NCBI GenBank assembly: GCA_964036195.1
Contig: OZ038459.1
Location: 21,759,206 to 21,823,205, forward strand
Reading direction: 5' to 3'
DNA: 64,000 nt
From: Sphaerolaimus hirsutus
Lineage: Eukaryota; Nematoda; Chromadorea; Monhysterida; Sphaerolaimidae
Shown here: positions 23,281-34,389 of the stretch, piece after piece
Numbering within the stretch: position 1 is the stretch's first letter
Layout of the letters: the number at the start of each line of letters is the position of its first letter
Program-made: the position numbers and the translations under genes
The notes under the pieces: generated by a model
The model's database searches: none
The model's input: only the letters and a program-made list of their open reading frames with translations
Told to the model about the DNA's origin: nothing

Positions 23281-23460
23281 AGTGATGTAAAAGCGCCATG
23301 GCGCTGGCGCCTGGCGCTAGCGCCAAAGCAAAAAGCGCCATGGCGCTTTTGGCGCTTGGCGCTAAAATGCTCTGGCGCCATTGGCGCTTGGCGCTATTCT
23401 CCAGTGGCGCCATTGGTGCTTGGTGCCAGCATTTCAAAAAGCGCCAAAAAAGCGCCATAT
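23281..23460. mobile_element. TAGTGATG / GGCGCT-word fragment (copy A)
   Basis: The left end TAGTGATGTAAAAGCGCC is present but no right end follows: the array stops at AGCGCCATATAGAG. Copy B (37413-37670) stops similarly, with one extra internal unit, so the truncation predates the duplication while the word number changed after it. Confidence 0.6.
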
Positions 23461-24623
23461 AGAGTGGAAAATTGCGCTGCCCTAACTGACAGCAAATTGC
23501 GTAAACTGAGTGGCCTTTTCACTACACAACCATTAATCTTATAAAACAGTTCAATGAAGTGTGCAGGATGCTTTTTTTCACACACCATATCAAACCCATT
23601 TGGACTGATGACAGCCAACAAACGAAGCAAGTATAACAATGTAACAATAAAATGTGCACTAAAAATAAAAATAAATCATTTGATCGGTTCAGCCATTGTT
23701 TTTCATAAATGAAATTGTGAATTCTGCACAGAATAAATAAAGGCAACTTCAGTACCAAATGGTAATATGTAACAATGTGCTTTCAGTAAAAAATTGCAAA
23801 ACACTCAGTGGAAATTAATGTGAATTTAGAAAAATTCTAATGTAAAACTGAGTTGACTAAACATGGGCAAACAAGTAAAACGATAGATCTTAAGCCGGAG
23901 TTACTTACAGCATAACGATAAATAGAAGGTGATACGACAAATACACTACCGTGCAGAATAGTTGAGACTTTTTGCGCTGCATGATGAATGTTGCCAGAAT
24001 TTCGAAATGGTCGATAAGCAAAACATTTGGATACTATACATGTGTACCCTGGGGGGTTGACTACACATGCCCGGGATGACCGCCCCTCAAGTTCAAATCT
24101 GCATATATTCCTAGTGTACAAACATATTTACACAGTTTGTTCATGTTTCAGAATAGTTGAGACTTTTCTTGTTTTGGGCAGTAGCCACCCAGTATCTCAC
24201 TTTAAAGTCTATATCCAATTCCTATGTTCATTTTTTAACAAAATGTTCACCATGGCTACTGCTTGCCTGCATCACTGAGCTCTGTGTGCAGCAAGAAACA
24301 GTCTAAGCATGAACAGCATATGGCAATGCATATATGGAAATGTGGCATTTATTTATTTTTTGCTGCAGTTTTGCATCCATTGCCAGCAACTCAGAAATGG
24401 GGGTAGGCATACTAGTCAGTGGGGCTACTTGGTGTGTAAATTTGAGATTTTGGTTTTGCTCCATAGGGGAGAAAATTTGGCCCAACTGTGAATGAGTAAT
24501 GTGCAATTATTGTGGATGGAATGACAATGGAAGTTTGTAAGTGCTATAACTTTTGATTGGAAAGAGATATTGAATAAACGTTTTTGTCATATTAATTCTC
24601 TCTGTCTAAAGTATGTTATAGAC

Positions 24624-26199
24624 TAGTGATGTAAAAGCGCCATGGCGCTGGCGCTTGGCGCTAGCGCCAAAGCAAAAAGCGCCATGGCGCTTTTGGCGCT
24701 TGGCGCTTTTTTGCTGTTGCGCCATTGGTGCTTGGCGCTGTGCTACGGAAAAGCGCCATGGCGCTTTTGGCGCTTGGCGCTATGTTGTCGTGGCGCCATT
24801 GGCGCTTGGTGCTGGTGTTTTATAAAGCGCCAAAAAAGCGCCAAGTAGTACAAAACAAAATCATTTTTCGTATGTAAAAAGACCTTGCCTGCATGAGTTA
24901 CATAAGTAAATGTGTTACTGTAAGTGTGTTACAGAGTTGTTAAAATACCGGTATTTTTGGAAAGCGTAAGCGTAAGCGTAAATACACTTTCCAAATTTTG
25001 AGTATGGATACTCAAAGCGTAAGGTATTTTTAAAATACCTAGGAAAGCGTAAAAAAAGTGTAAGCGTAAAATTCTTCAAGAGAGTTTTTGCTCAGTGAAT
25101 TCTTCCAAAATCTAGCTGCCACCGAATTTTTTTTGACGACCACTTTGTAGTCTGCCCTTAGATTCATTCAATTCATTGGCAATTCATCGGCAGTAACACT
25201 AAGGTCATCTTCATTTTCTAACTCTGACTTAGTACTGTTGTGGACGATAACATTGTCGTCGGAATCCATCCATTTTCAGCACCAAAATGTTTAATCTAAA
25301 GCCACGATTGTGCTTGACGACACAGTATAAACCAAACATTCATATTGCAATTGCGACGCAACTTGCAAATACATGTGCCACTATTTCCAGTGCATTATTG
25401 CACACACACAGTCACTTTTTGGTACGCAGTTTCGTTCACTTTCTTTTCTGTGGTTTGACACTTTTTAAAAAGCGTGAAACCGGACTGTGTGAAAAGCTTT
25501 TTTACGCTTTTAGTACCCGGGTAGTTCGGCCGGGAAAGCGTAATAAAGATACGGGTATTTTATGAAAGCGTAAGCGTAAGCGTAAGTATAAATACCCATT
25601 TACCCGGGTATTTCGGGTAAGCGTAAATACGCTTTCGCAACTCTGGTGTGTTACAGGAAGAAAAAACCTTCTACTTGCTTTTTTTGTAAACCATGTCCAT
25701 GCAATTGCAACGATATTCAAAACTTTTACCAACAAATGGTAAACGAGCTACACGACCTAGTTTTCAATGACATTTTATGTCAACTGGTTTTCGTCCCAAT
25801 TCAAGGCTTGATGACGAGCCGACGAACAGCGTTCAAATGCATAGTGTTAAATGCAACAATACAACTTCATTTGCGATATAATGCAACACTGGATAGTGTT
25901 ACTTGTCAGCAAGCTTTGAATTGGGATGGGAGCCAGTTGACAAACAAATAGATAGCACTGCATTTGCATCGCTGCACTTTATGTAGCAAAATTTTTTGGC
26001 GCTGGCGCTATTGGCGCTTGGCGCCATCATCCCCTGGCGCCATTGGCGCTTGGCGCCATGGTCTAGAAAAGCGCCATGGCGCTTTTGGCGCTTGGCGCTA
26101 TTTTGCTGTGGCGCCATTGGCGCTTGGCGCTCGCATGCCAAAAGCGCCATGGCGCTTTTGGCGCTTGGCGCCAAAAGTCTGGCGCTTTTTACATCACTA
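24624..26199. mobile_element. GGCGCC-word hAT-like element nested in the Tc1-like element
   Basis: TAGTGATGTAAAAGCGCC opens it and GGCGCTTTTTACATCACTA closes it. The perfect 8-bp duplication TTATAGAC lies at 24616-24623 and 26200-26207. Word arrays occupy 24634-24842 and 25995-26190. Between them is another nested element (24932-25645) and about 340 bp of unique sequence. Confidence 0.9.
24932..25645. mobile_element. CAGAGTTGTTAAAATACC hAT-like element, third nesting level
   Basis: The ends are CAGAGTTGTTAAAATACC and TTTCGCAACTCTG. The perfect 8-bp duplication GTGTGTTA lies at 24924-24931 and 25646-25653. The termini iterate AGCGTAAGCGTAAG; the copy at 20589 uses AACGTAAACGTAAA in the same place. 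It is about 714 bp long and non-coding. Confidence 0.9.
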
Positions 26200-27290
26200 T
26201 TATAGACTGTTCAATAACAAAATTTTCATGCTGCAAACCCCAGTAAAAAAGCATAAAATATTTAGACACCATTGAAATTTTTTGAAGTGCCATAACTTTT
26301 GATTGGGAAGAGATATTGAACTCATTTTCGTTTTAAATGAATCCTCGTCGTCTAAAGTATTTGATAGCATGTTCCAAAAAATATTTTTTTCATGTTCAAA
26401 AACTGGGTCAAATTGACTTATGGGATTTAGACATCACTAAACCGACCACAAAAATAGAATCTGCAGGTTGTCCTGATCATTTTAAGTGTTGAATAATTCA
26501 AATCAGCCCAGAAATGGTTGAGTTATTTAGCTTCAAAAACACTCATCCAGTTTGCCCATTTTTTGTATATTTATTGACCATCTTTTTATAGACCCCCCTT
26601 ATCTCGGGCCTGGGACCTTATTTGAGCAAACAAAAAATTTTCATAGTAGCCCCAGCATCAAACCGCAACATACTCAAACAGCATCAAAATTGGGCAAGGG
26701 ACAAGAAATTGTGAAGCAAAAAAAGTGCAGTGGACCCCCAGCCTACTGTTTCTCTATGTGTGAAAAGCCTCAACTATTCTGCACGGTAGTGTAAAACGTC
26801 ACCGATAAATCCATTATTTTCATGTTTACAAGTTTTTTATCGAAAATGATTGTTCAATACTTGAATTAGAATGAAAAAAAATTCACATGGGAGATGTGAA
26901 ATTTGAAATTGAATGAAAAACGTTCAGTGAAAAATCGTCCGCCAACAAATCAATTTCACGGTGATGCCCTAAAATCAATTTGTCGATGGCCATTTCATGC
27001 AATGACTGTCGACAAATTGATTTTAGGGCATCACCGTGAAATTGATTTGTCGGCGGACCATTTTTCATCGAACATTTTTCATTCAAATTCGAATTCAACA
27101 TCTCCCATATAAAAATTTATTCATTCAAATTGGAGTATTGAGCATTTATTTTCAATAAAAAACTTGAAAACATGAAAATAATGGATTTATCGGTGACGTT
27201 TGATTTGTCGTATCGCCTTCTATTTACCGTTATGCTGTAACTCCAGCATCAAGTGGCAAGTAAATCATCTGGCAGTATCAAACTTAGTTA

Positions 27291-27684
27291 CCGTATTTCC
27301 TCGATTTACCCCCCTTGAATTAACCCCCCCTCGAAATACCCCCAGGTGTTTTTGAGCTGGAGAAAAAATACCCCCCCCCCCCCTCGAAATACCCCCATCT
27401 GGAATTATGTAAATGATGTATTCAATGTGCATGATGTATAATATGTTGGTCACAGTTTGCATCGTAGCTACACATGTACTAGTTTGTGTAGCGATGGACG
27501 TTGATATGTCCAGATATACCCTACTTGGACACGTTGATTACCTGTTTTGGGTAAATAAAAACGTACTCATTACTACGAATTTCGTGAAAATTTCTGACGA
27601 AATAATACCCCCCCCTCGAAATACCACCCTCAAAATTTCCACTATGAAAAATAGACCCCCTGGGGGTATTTCGAGGAAATACGG
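27291..27684. mobile_element. CCTCGAAATACCCCC TA-target MITE (copy A)
   Basis: It is bounded by CCGTATTTCCTCGATTTA and ATTTCGAGGAAATACGG with TA on both sides. Copy B carries the same element at 38640-42375, enlarged by two later insertions (38879-40054 and 40098-42238). Confidence 0.75.
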
Positions 27685-27883
27685 TATACGTTTTACCTGT
27701 CATTTGACCTATTTACCACTAAGAACCTTTATCACCACTTCTAAATTTTCTTACAGCCCATAGCTTTTCTTTCAAACAAGCTGAAAAAATTAACTTAAAT
27801 TGTCAGGGTGAGGGTATTACATGAAAACCTATAACTAAAAAAATGACACTGTATGAAATATGGCATTTTACAGGGCCTGTTAC

Positions 27884-28331
27884 TAGGGTTCAAACGGGAT
27901 TGACTTTTCGGGATCGGGATCGGGATTGGTTTTTTGAGATTTCGGGATCGGGATCGGGATTGGCCGGGATTGGGGTCACGGGATCGGGATCGGCATTCGC
28001 AATTTTTCGGGACCGGGATTGGGGTCTTGGGGTAGAGATTTTGGCCAATTTTCTGGCATCCACAGTTGTTCATAAAGGTCTCAAAACACTGTTGGATGCC
28101 ACAAAATTGGCATAAAATGGACGCTGGGGGTTTGTGTGCATATTTTTTTGCATGCAAAAATGTCATTTTTTCACTTTTTATTATTTCCACTAATTTTTCC
28201 GGGATCGGGATCCCGGACTTGGGAGTTTCTTGGGATCGGGATTTGAAAGTTTTTGGGATCGGGATCGGGACTGCTAAATCCCGGAATTTCACGGGATCAG
28301 GGATCGGGATCGGGATCCCGTTTGAACCCCA
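27884..28331. mobile_element. GGGATCGGGATC-word hAT-like MITE with empty site
   Basis: It begins TAGGGTTCAAACGGGATT and ends GATCCCGTTTGAACCCCA. The perfect 8-bp duplication CCTGTTAC lies at 27876-27883 and 28332-28339, and a single CCTGTTAC sits at 42650-42657 in copy B. The interior iterates TTCGGGATCGGGATCGGGAT around a 130-bp unique core (about 28035-28195). The host sequence is a Family I MITE, so this is also a nested insertion. Confidence 0.92.
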
Positions 28332-29384
28332 CCTGTTACGTGACATTTGACATTTGACATATTTTTTTCCATGACTTTTGACATTTTATAAGGAATATTT
28401 TACAGTGCTTGGGACTGTCTCCTGGGGTCAGATTTAATTCTCCCTACAGATTTGTAGGGTAGGTAAACACATAGGTAGGTAAACATATAGGTAAACACAT
28501 TATTAGTTAGACATGCGCGACATTTTAATACTAGAGCATCAATTTAAACAAACCAAATGTAAAAACAACCCCTGAATACTAGTTCAGACCACCCTGGATG
28601 TATTCACCACCAACTTCTCAAATATTTATGCGTTTTGGCACTGTACAACGTAATTTCTACCTGCTGTTCTATTAGAGGTGCCGTTCTATTGGATGCTGCC
28701 GTTCTATTGTTTTTGTGGGTGTAAAAAAGTGCCAAAACCTGCCGTTCTATTGGAGGTGCCGTCCTATTGGAGGTATGCCGTTCTATTAGAAGAAATACGG
28801 TACTTGACGAATTCTGCAACATCGCAACGTTCGAATTCGATGCTAACCAAGGTGTTCGTGCCCGCACACACTAGTTTTCACACGAATTTCGAAAACTCAC
28901 AAATCAGCTTAGTAAGCATTTGAGTTTTCTTTTTTGAGGTGGCCGTCAACTTCATTTGACGGAGATAAAAAAACGACTCACTGTGGAAAACTCGAATACG
29001 TTTAAAGCTTTTTCCTGTATTTTCGTAATTTCGTGTAAAAAACTAGTGTTTCTAGTGAATTGCAATAAGGAAAATTCTAAAGTTCACAAATTTTCATGAC
29101 ATTTTTTTTCTTAAAAATATAAAAATCTTACATTTCTTTATATTATCTCCAGATTCCTGCAGCGATTTTATCATGGGTATTATATTTTTGAGTTTATTCA
29201 TTCCCAATTCAAGTTTATCCCGACATGAACGATCAAATTTTACTTTCAGCTTTGAACAACTTTGATCACGTGGTCGCTCAGTTGTAACTTGAGTTAGAAT
29301 GACAGTGAACCTAAAACTGAAGATTTTTCAGATTTTTTCTAACATTCCATAGAAAATATCTGAAGTGGCATATAAATATAAGTA

Positions 29385-29630
29385 TACTCGGCGTACGTGA
29401 TACTCTGCCCTCGCACTGATTTATGTCTAGTGTTGGAAGCGTGCCAATGATTATTAAATCATGCGATTTCCGTAAAAAAATTAAAAAAAATTTATCGATG
29501 TGAATATGTTAATGAATAACATTATATAACAATCAATTTTGTCATCTTTTTATGAAACTCGCACGTGCTAACCATCGTTGGCACACTTCCAGCGGGAACC
29601 ACGCGTGCAGGGTGTAAAGTAACCGGAGTA
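29385..29630. mobile_element. 246-bp TACTCGG TA-target MITE, absent from segment 2
   Basis: It starts TACTCGGCGTACGTGATA and ends AAAGTAACCGGAGTA, with TA at 29383-29384 and 29631-29632. Segment 2 reads continuously through this place near 48884-48891. Confidence 0.85.
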
Positions 29631-30482
29631 TAACTGTCTATATGTGCCTACACACTCTAGTTTTCACCGTGACTTCGTGCGATAACTGAATTTTTTCAAA
29701 TGCAATTTAATGAACACGGTTGAATGATTTTATTTTATTTAAATTAGAAATCAATAAAGTGAAAGTTAAAATTTGAAAACTAAAACACATATACCTAGCA
29801 TACAAAAAGAGTAGGCTGGATGAGACCATGTGGCCATTTCAGTTTTCACATCGGTCACGGTGAAAACTAGTGTGTGTAGGGCCTATGTCGCATTTATTTT
29901 TTAATCAGGCAAAGGTTATCGCATAAATGGTATTTGGGCGGACTGAGGGCTTTAGAAAAATGTTACCCTATTTCTATGGAAAAAAACATGTGAAAGGGAA
30001 CATGTTACATCCAAAGTGAAAAGGATGTAACATGATAAGAAACAAGTGTTTTTGAAAAAACGATAAACTTTCAGTTTTTATTCAGTAGCAATATGGTAGA
30101 TTTCATTGTAAATAGGGTTATCATTCTACTATATTCATTATGAAGTTTCAAATTTATCTCATTACAATAGAAACTCTCAATTATTTATAAGTAACTTAAC
30201 CAAATAGCTAAGAAAACAGAAAGCACACAATATCTTTTCTGACGAAATTTTAATACAGAAGCATCACATGAAATCACCTTACTGGCCGTAAAATAGCATA
30301 TTGAACATTATCAACAATGTCAAAAAAAGTCGATTTTAATTGCCAAAGAAACTTTAAATCAAGTCTTAAAAATGGAAAACAAGCTGTACACCAACTAGCC
30401 AATTCTGAAAGCTTTAAGAAACCTCTGTAAATTGTTCATTACTCTCATGCAAATGTGACACGTTTATGCATGTTTGACTAAA

Positions 30483-30489
30483 ATATATA

Positions 30490-30534
<45 letters not shown>

Positions 30535-30535
30535 T
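30483..30535. repeat. (TA)n microsatellite
   Basis: About 53 bp of TA dinucleotides interrupted by single C and G bases. The segment 2 counterpart near 49751-49792 is about ten bases shorter. Confidence 0.9.
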
Positions 30536-30978
30536 GGTCCTTACATTTATGGTTTTAACTGAATATCCCAGTGATTTTTTTACCAAAAAATGAACAGAGA
30601 ATCCTGAAACATGTGCTTCAAAAAGCAACTTGGTGATAAAAATTTTGCCAAACTTTTTTTGTCATGTTATCCAAATCATTTGTCATTTCATTTTAGATTA
30701 AGAAGTGGGCACATTGAGCATGAATTTTCCCAATTTTTTTACACTCATCTACAAAAAAATCATTGCTAAAATACAAAATATTCATTCCTTAAACTACAAC
30801 AGCTGAAGAAGTGACAAGTTTTAAACAGCCCATAAAGTTGTGACAAGCTCAGTGACAAGTTCTAAGAGACAAGTATCAGAAATCACTTGGTACAGAACCT
30901 TTATCACCACTAAACTTTCCACTCATACATTACTTACTACTTCCCTTGCCACTTGTCCACTTGCAAATTGGCACCCAG

Positions 30979-31175
30979 CGCCACTCCAGACCCTGTAAAA
31001 TGCCAAATGTCATGCAAAGTGTCAAAAGTCAAACAATTTGACATTTTACAGGGTCTGTGAGTCTCCCCAGTGGACCCCATGTAAAATTTAATGGTCATTT
31101 AACATTTTACAAAACTTTTGCCACTTTGCATGACATTTTATATTTTACAAGGAACCACAGGGTCTGGGTATGCCC
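30979..31175. mobile_element. Two Family I MITEs in tandem (CWG target)
   Basis: Elements at 30979-31067 and 31071-31175 share the CAG between them, with CAG also at 30976-30978 and 31176-31178. The ends are CGCCACTCCAGACCC / GGGTCTGTGAGTCTCCC and TGGACCCCATGTAAAA / GGTCTGGGTATGCCC. The same pair is present in segment 2 at about 50238-50434, so it predates the duplication. Confidence 0.65.
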
Positions 31176-31192
31176 CAGAACAGCTAAAACAG

Positions 31193-31334
31193 GTGCCAAT
31201 TCCTAAAGTGGAGTAGTAAGCGTTATACTTCTAATTTCACTTCTCACTTCACTTTTTAGTTTTTACTTATCACGTCTCTGTTCACTTGTCACTTCTCAGA
31301 CAGTTTTTGACTTCTCCACTTGCGGAACTGGCTA
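31193..31334. mobile_element. Family II MITE (CWG target)
   Basis: GTGCCAATTCCTAAAGTG and CACTTGCGGAACTGGCTA bound it. CAG is duplicated at 31190-31192 and 31335-31337. The interior is AGTTTTTACTTATCAC-like words. It is also present in segment 2 near 50451-50593. Confidence 0.65.
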
Positions 31335-31354
31335 CAGGGTAATGTGACTGCAAC

Positions 31355-31912
31355 TAGGGTGTCAACTTTCCGTTTTCCGTTTTCCGTTTCCGCAGGCAAA
31401 TTTTTTTCCGTTTCCGTTTTCCGGCTGCTAAATTTTTTTTCCGTTTCCGTTTCCGTTTTTCCGGCTCATTTTCCGTTTTCCGGCTAAATTTTTGGTTTTT
31501 CCGCCTTTTTTCCGTTTTCCGGTTCAATTATCTGTTTTTCCAACTTTTTTCACTTTCCAGCTAATTTTTTTGTTTTCTGTTTCAGCCAAACTGGTAAACA
31601 TGCATGCAGGCTCTCAATTATGTGAATTTTTCCCATTTTTAGCAAAATTTCTGCAAATTTTTTTATTTCTGGATAAATTTCTGCAAATTTTTTTCCGTTT
31701 CCGGCAACATTTCAGCTAATTTTTTCCGTTTCCGGCATATATTTGGCAAATTTTTCCGTTTCCGTTTCCGTTTTCCGGCCTTTCATTTTTCCGTTTTCCG
31801 TTTTCCGGCAAGTGCAAAAATTTTTCCGTTTCCGTTTCCGTTTTCCGGCAAGTGCAAAATTTTTTCCGTTTCCGTTTCCGTTTTCCGCCAAAAAGTTTTT
31901 GTTGACACCCTA
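31355..31912. mobile_element. TTTTCCG-word hAT-like MITE with empty site
   Basis: Perfect 12-bp ends TAGGGTGTCAAC and GTTGACACCCTA. The perfect 8-bp duplication ACTGCAAC lies at 31347-31354 and 31913-31920, with a single ACTGCAAC at 50606-50613 in segment 2. The interior is almost wholly TTTTCCGTTTCCG words, grading in the middle to AATTTTTTTATTTCTGG. Frames through it encode only Phe/Arg/Lys-rich low-complexity sequence. Confidence 0.93.
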
Positions 31913-32815
31913 ACTGCAACCCTTCTAAGTATAATGGCACCCTGTTGCAATGGGCCCACACACACTAGTTGACATCGCAAATTCGCGTCAACTCAGTGTC
32001 AATTGAATAAAACAAGAAGTTTGTAAAAAGCATCACACTTAACAGGAACAATGAAAATGAAGTGTCATGATGTAAAATTCACTATGCTCTATCAGATAGA
32101 TAAGTTGAAATCACAGTATCGCTTAAATTCAGTTGACATTTAGTTGACACGAATTCAGTTGACATCCAGTGTGTGGGGGCCCATTAATGCAAAATAGAAT
32201 AAGGTTTTATACATTTAGAAAACATTTATTTCTAAACAACAACCATGATATAAAAGGATATATGATACAGAAAATCACTAAGTCAACAAAACTTTTCACG
32301 TCCGCATTTGTGAAATTCTAATTCTAATTACCATTTGTAATGCTACACTATCCATCATAAAGGTTTCGTATTTCTCGATTAAAAGGGTAAAAATTGATAC
32401 CTTTACTTAAAATGATTAGAGCTCTTCTACTCAAACTAAATACTGGTCCCTGACAAACCGAAAATAAAAATAAAGGGTCCCTTCATTATAAGAAATACGG
32501 TACAAACCACAATAACTCGACTAAAACTACAAAAGTCATTATGTACAGTGTCCAATAAAAATCAACCCATTGTAAAAAGTCACAACAAAAAACCTCTCAC
32601 ACGTTCTCAGAATTGTCGGATGTCTTGTGCACCTGGTGGATGTCTTGCGCACCATTTCTGGCAGTATGAACTCGGGGCTGTGGCAAGGCTTGGTTTTCTC
32701 GATTTTCATCGCTGCACGCGGGTTCAAGCTGAGAGTGGGGTTTATCAATATTGATGTGCATAGGTATCTGTGATGGGTCCGTGCCTCTCAGCATCTAGCC
32801 CTGCATGGCATGTGG

Positions 32816-32940
32816 ACCCGCATGGCATGGATTTCTCCCCGCTTGGCATCTAGACCCGCATGGCATGGATTTCTCCCCGCTTGGCATCTAGACCCGCATG
32901 GCATGGATTTCTCCCCGCTTGGCATCTAGACCCGCATGGC
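32816..32940. repeat. 38-bp tandem repeat, three units against one in segment 2
   Basis: The unit includes CATCTAGACCCGCATGGCAT and GGATTTCTCCCCGCTTGG. Segment 1 has three full units; segment 2 (51500-51560) has one. The surrounding sequence is otherwise closely similar. Confidence 0.85.
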
Positions 32941-33151
32941 ATCTATCGTGCCATATATGCCAAGCGGGCTACATGCCAGCACAATGCCATGAGGTATTAT
33001 ACATGCTATGTGGGTGTACACATGCAAGTCGGGCTGAAAAAACGTCTCACCCCGGGAACGCCCCCTGGATATGCCCCTGATCCAGACACAATATATGTAA
33101 ATAGATACCAACACAAAAAAAAACCAAAACCCGCACCTCGGTAGCGCCAGC

Positions 33152-33351
33152 NNNNNNNNNNNNNNNNNNNNNNNNNNNNNNNNNNNNNNNNNNNNNNNNN
33201 NNNNNNNNNNNNNNNNNNNNNNNNNNNNNNNNNNNNNNNNNNNNNNNNNNNNNNNNNNNNNNNNNNNNNNNNNNNNNNNNNNNNNNNNNNNNNNNNNNNN
33301 NNNNNNNNNNNNNNNNNNNNNNNNNNNNNNNNNNNNNNNNNNNNNNNNNNN
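33152..33351. other. Assembly gap (200 N)
   Basis: A run of exactly 200 N, the usual placeholder length for a scaffold join. It lies between the two copies of the duplicated block, so their order and tandem arrangement rest on scaffolding. Confidence 0.99.
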
Positions 33352-33640
33352 ACTTGACATTGAACTTGACATTTCACTTGACATTTATCACTTGACATCT
33401 ATAATTTGACATTTTTCACTTGACATTTCACTTGAAATCTACCACTTATCAAGTCAAATATCAAGTAATAAATGTTATTTTATCACTTAATATTTTATCA
33501 CTTGACATCTATCATTTGACATTTATCACTTGACATTTTGCCTGACATTTATTGCTTGACATTTATCACTTGACATTTGACTTGACATTTATAACTTGAC
33601 ATTTGACTTGACATTAACCACTAGACATTTATGACCTGAT
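33352..33640. repeat. Tandem CACTTGACATTTAT array at the gap edge
   Basis: Irregular repeats of a 12-20 bp word (ACTTGACATTTATC) begin at the N gap and decay by about 33640. The array probably continues into the gap and may have caused it. Confidence 0.8.
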
Positions 33641-34294
33641 AGTAATCACCATGCAAGGTCACATGCTCAGTATCACATCAAGCAGTAGTTCAGGCATGTT
33701 TGCGCATATTACACAAAATAAGCAAACTTGAATAACTTTTGTAAATCTGTACCAAAATCGCCAAAAATTAGCTCATTCGAAAGCTCTAGTCATGGCGCAC
33801 ACCAACAAATTTTTTTTATTGCCGCATTTGTATTCAAATTTTAAATTTATCGAGGTTTGAAAATTTCAAACAGATCCCGTCCCAAAGTGGGCGGAGCCTG
33901 TGACAAAAATTCCCGAAAATAAGAAATGGCATCATATGCTCTTTCATATGAGCCATCAACCATGAAAATCGGTCGTGTTTCAAGGAAGTTATTGCAGTTT
34001 GAAGATTGTCGGGAGAACAAGAAGAACAAGAACAACGACAACAACACTACTTGAAAAAGAAAATCCGTAATAACTTCCTCCGAACTCAACCGTTGTATGT
34101 GAAAATTTGCATGGTGGTACTTTTTGACACGGGCTTTTTAATGGTGCAGTCGGTTCTGCACTAGCGCATTGCGTTCCGAACTTATTGCGATTTTAAATTT
34201 GCGATTTCCGCATTTTGGTGTGTCTGACCATATTATGGGTGGGTCGCTTGCGCCCTCCCTCGGCAGCGAGGGATGGCGCTGGCGCGCCCACCCG
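33641..34294. other. Spacer before segment B, no gene seen
   Basis: Single-copy within the window. The minus-strand frame near 33847-34089 contains VDGSYERAYDAISYFREFLS, which looks protein-like but is short and has no clear splice support. A GC-rich patch (34240-34290) ends abruptly where segment B begins. Confidence 0.3.
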
Positions 34295-34389
34295 ATACGT
34301 ATGTACATAAACACAGATGTTTATAAATAGTCCGGGATCCTCTTTGCTTGTGCAGTGCACGCAGTAATGTTTTTTTTCTGCCTCGGTAC

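Larger units (their letters stand above)
23944..26791. mobile_element. Tc1-like element, 2.85 kb, non-autonomous, with nested insertions
   Basis: CACTACCGTGCAGAATAGTT begins the element and the complement ends it, flanked by TA at 23942-23943 and 26792-26793. Copy B has a single TA at 38141-38142, giving an exact empty site. The word CAGAATAGTTGAGACTTTT recurs in direct orientation at 23954 and 24149 (195 bp apart), as in the IR/DR layout of some Tc1-group elements. No transposase frame is visible. About 1.6 kb is a nested hAT-like element (24624-26199). Confidence 0.85.
23889..27253. repeat. Long fold-back (copy A), split by a Tc1-like insertion
   Basis: The left arm starts CTTAAGCCGGAGTTAC at 23889 and the right arm ends GTAACTCCAGCATCAAG at 27253. 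Removing the insertion at 23944-26791 (with one TA) gives a palindrome of about 510 bp like the intact copy at 38092-38602. The central hairpin (about 26893-27110) pairs GGTGATGCCCTAAAATCA with its complement. Confidence 0.75.
20494..28423. repeat. Segment A of a two-copy block
   Basis: Homology with 34295-42741 starts at ATACGTATGTACATAAAC in both copies and ends at the right end of a Family I MITE. The segments are collinear and direct. They differ by discrete insertions listed separately. Segment A uniquely carries elements at 22626-23077, 23944-26791 and 27884-28331. Confidence 0.9.
28484..33133. repeat. Segment 1 of the two-copy block
   Basis: It is homologous and collinear with 48027-51748. 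It starts CATATAGGTAAACACATT and ends shortly after CAGACACAATATATG near the N gap. Segment 1 uniquely carries insertions at 29385-29630 and 31355-31912 and an expanded 38-bp tandem repeat. Only 60 bp separate it from segment A. Confidence 0.9.

Noticed and set aside
31492..31980. Frames of 65-81 codons rich in Phe or in Lys/Arg/Thr/Glu
   Set aside because: They are translations of the TTTTCCG word array in a transposon.
32539..32754. Overlapping 68-69 codon frames, nearly identical at 51231-51446
   Set aside because: Conservation comes from DNA duplication. Both strands are equally open, and no splice or start context supports a gene.
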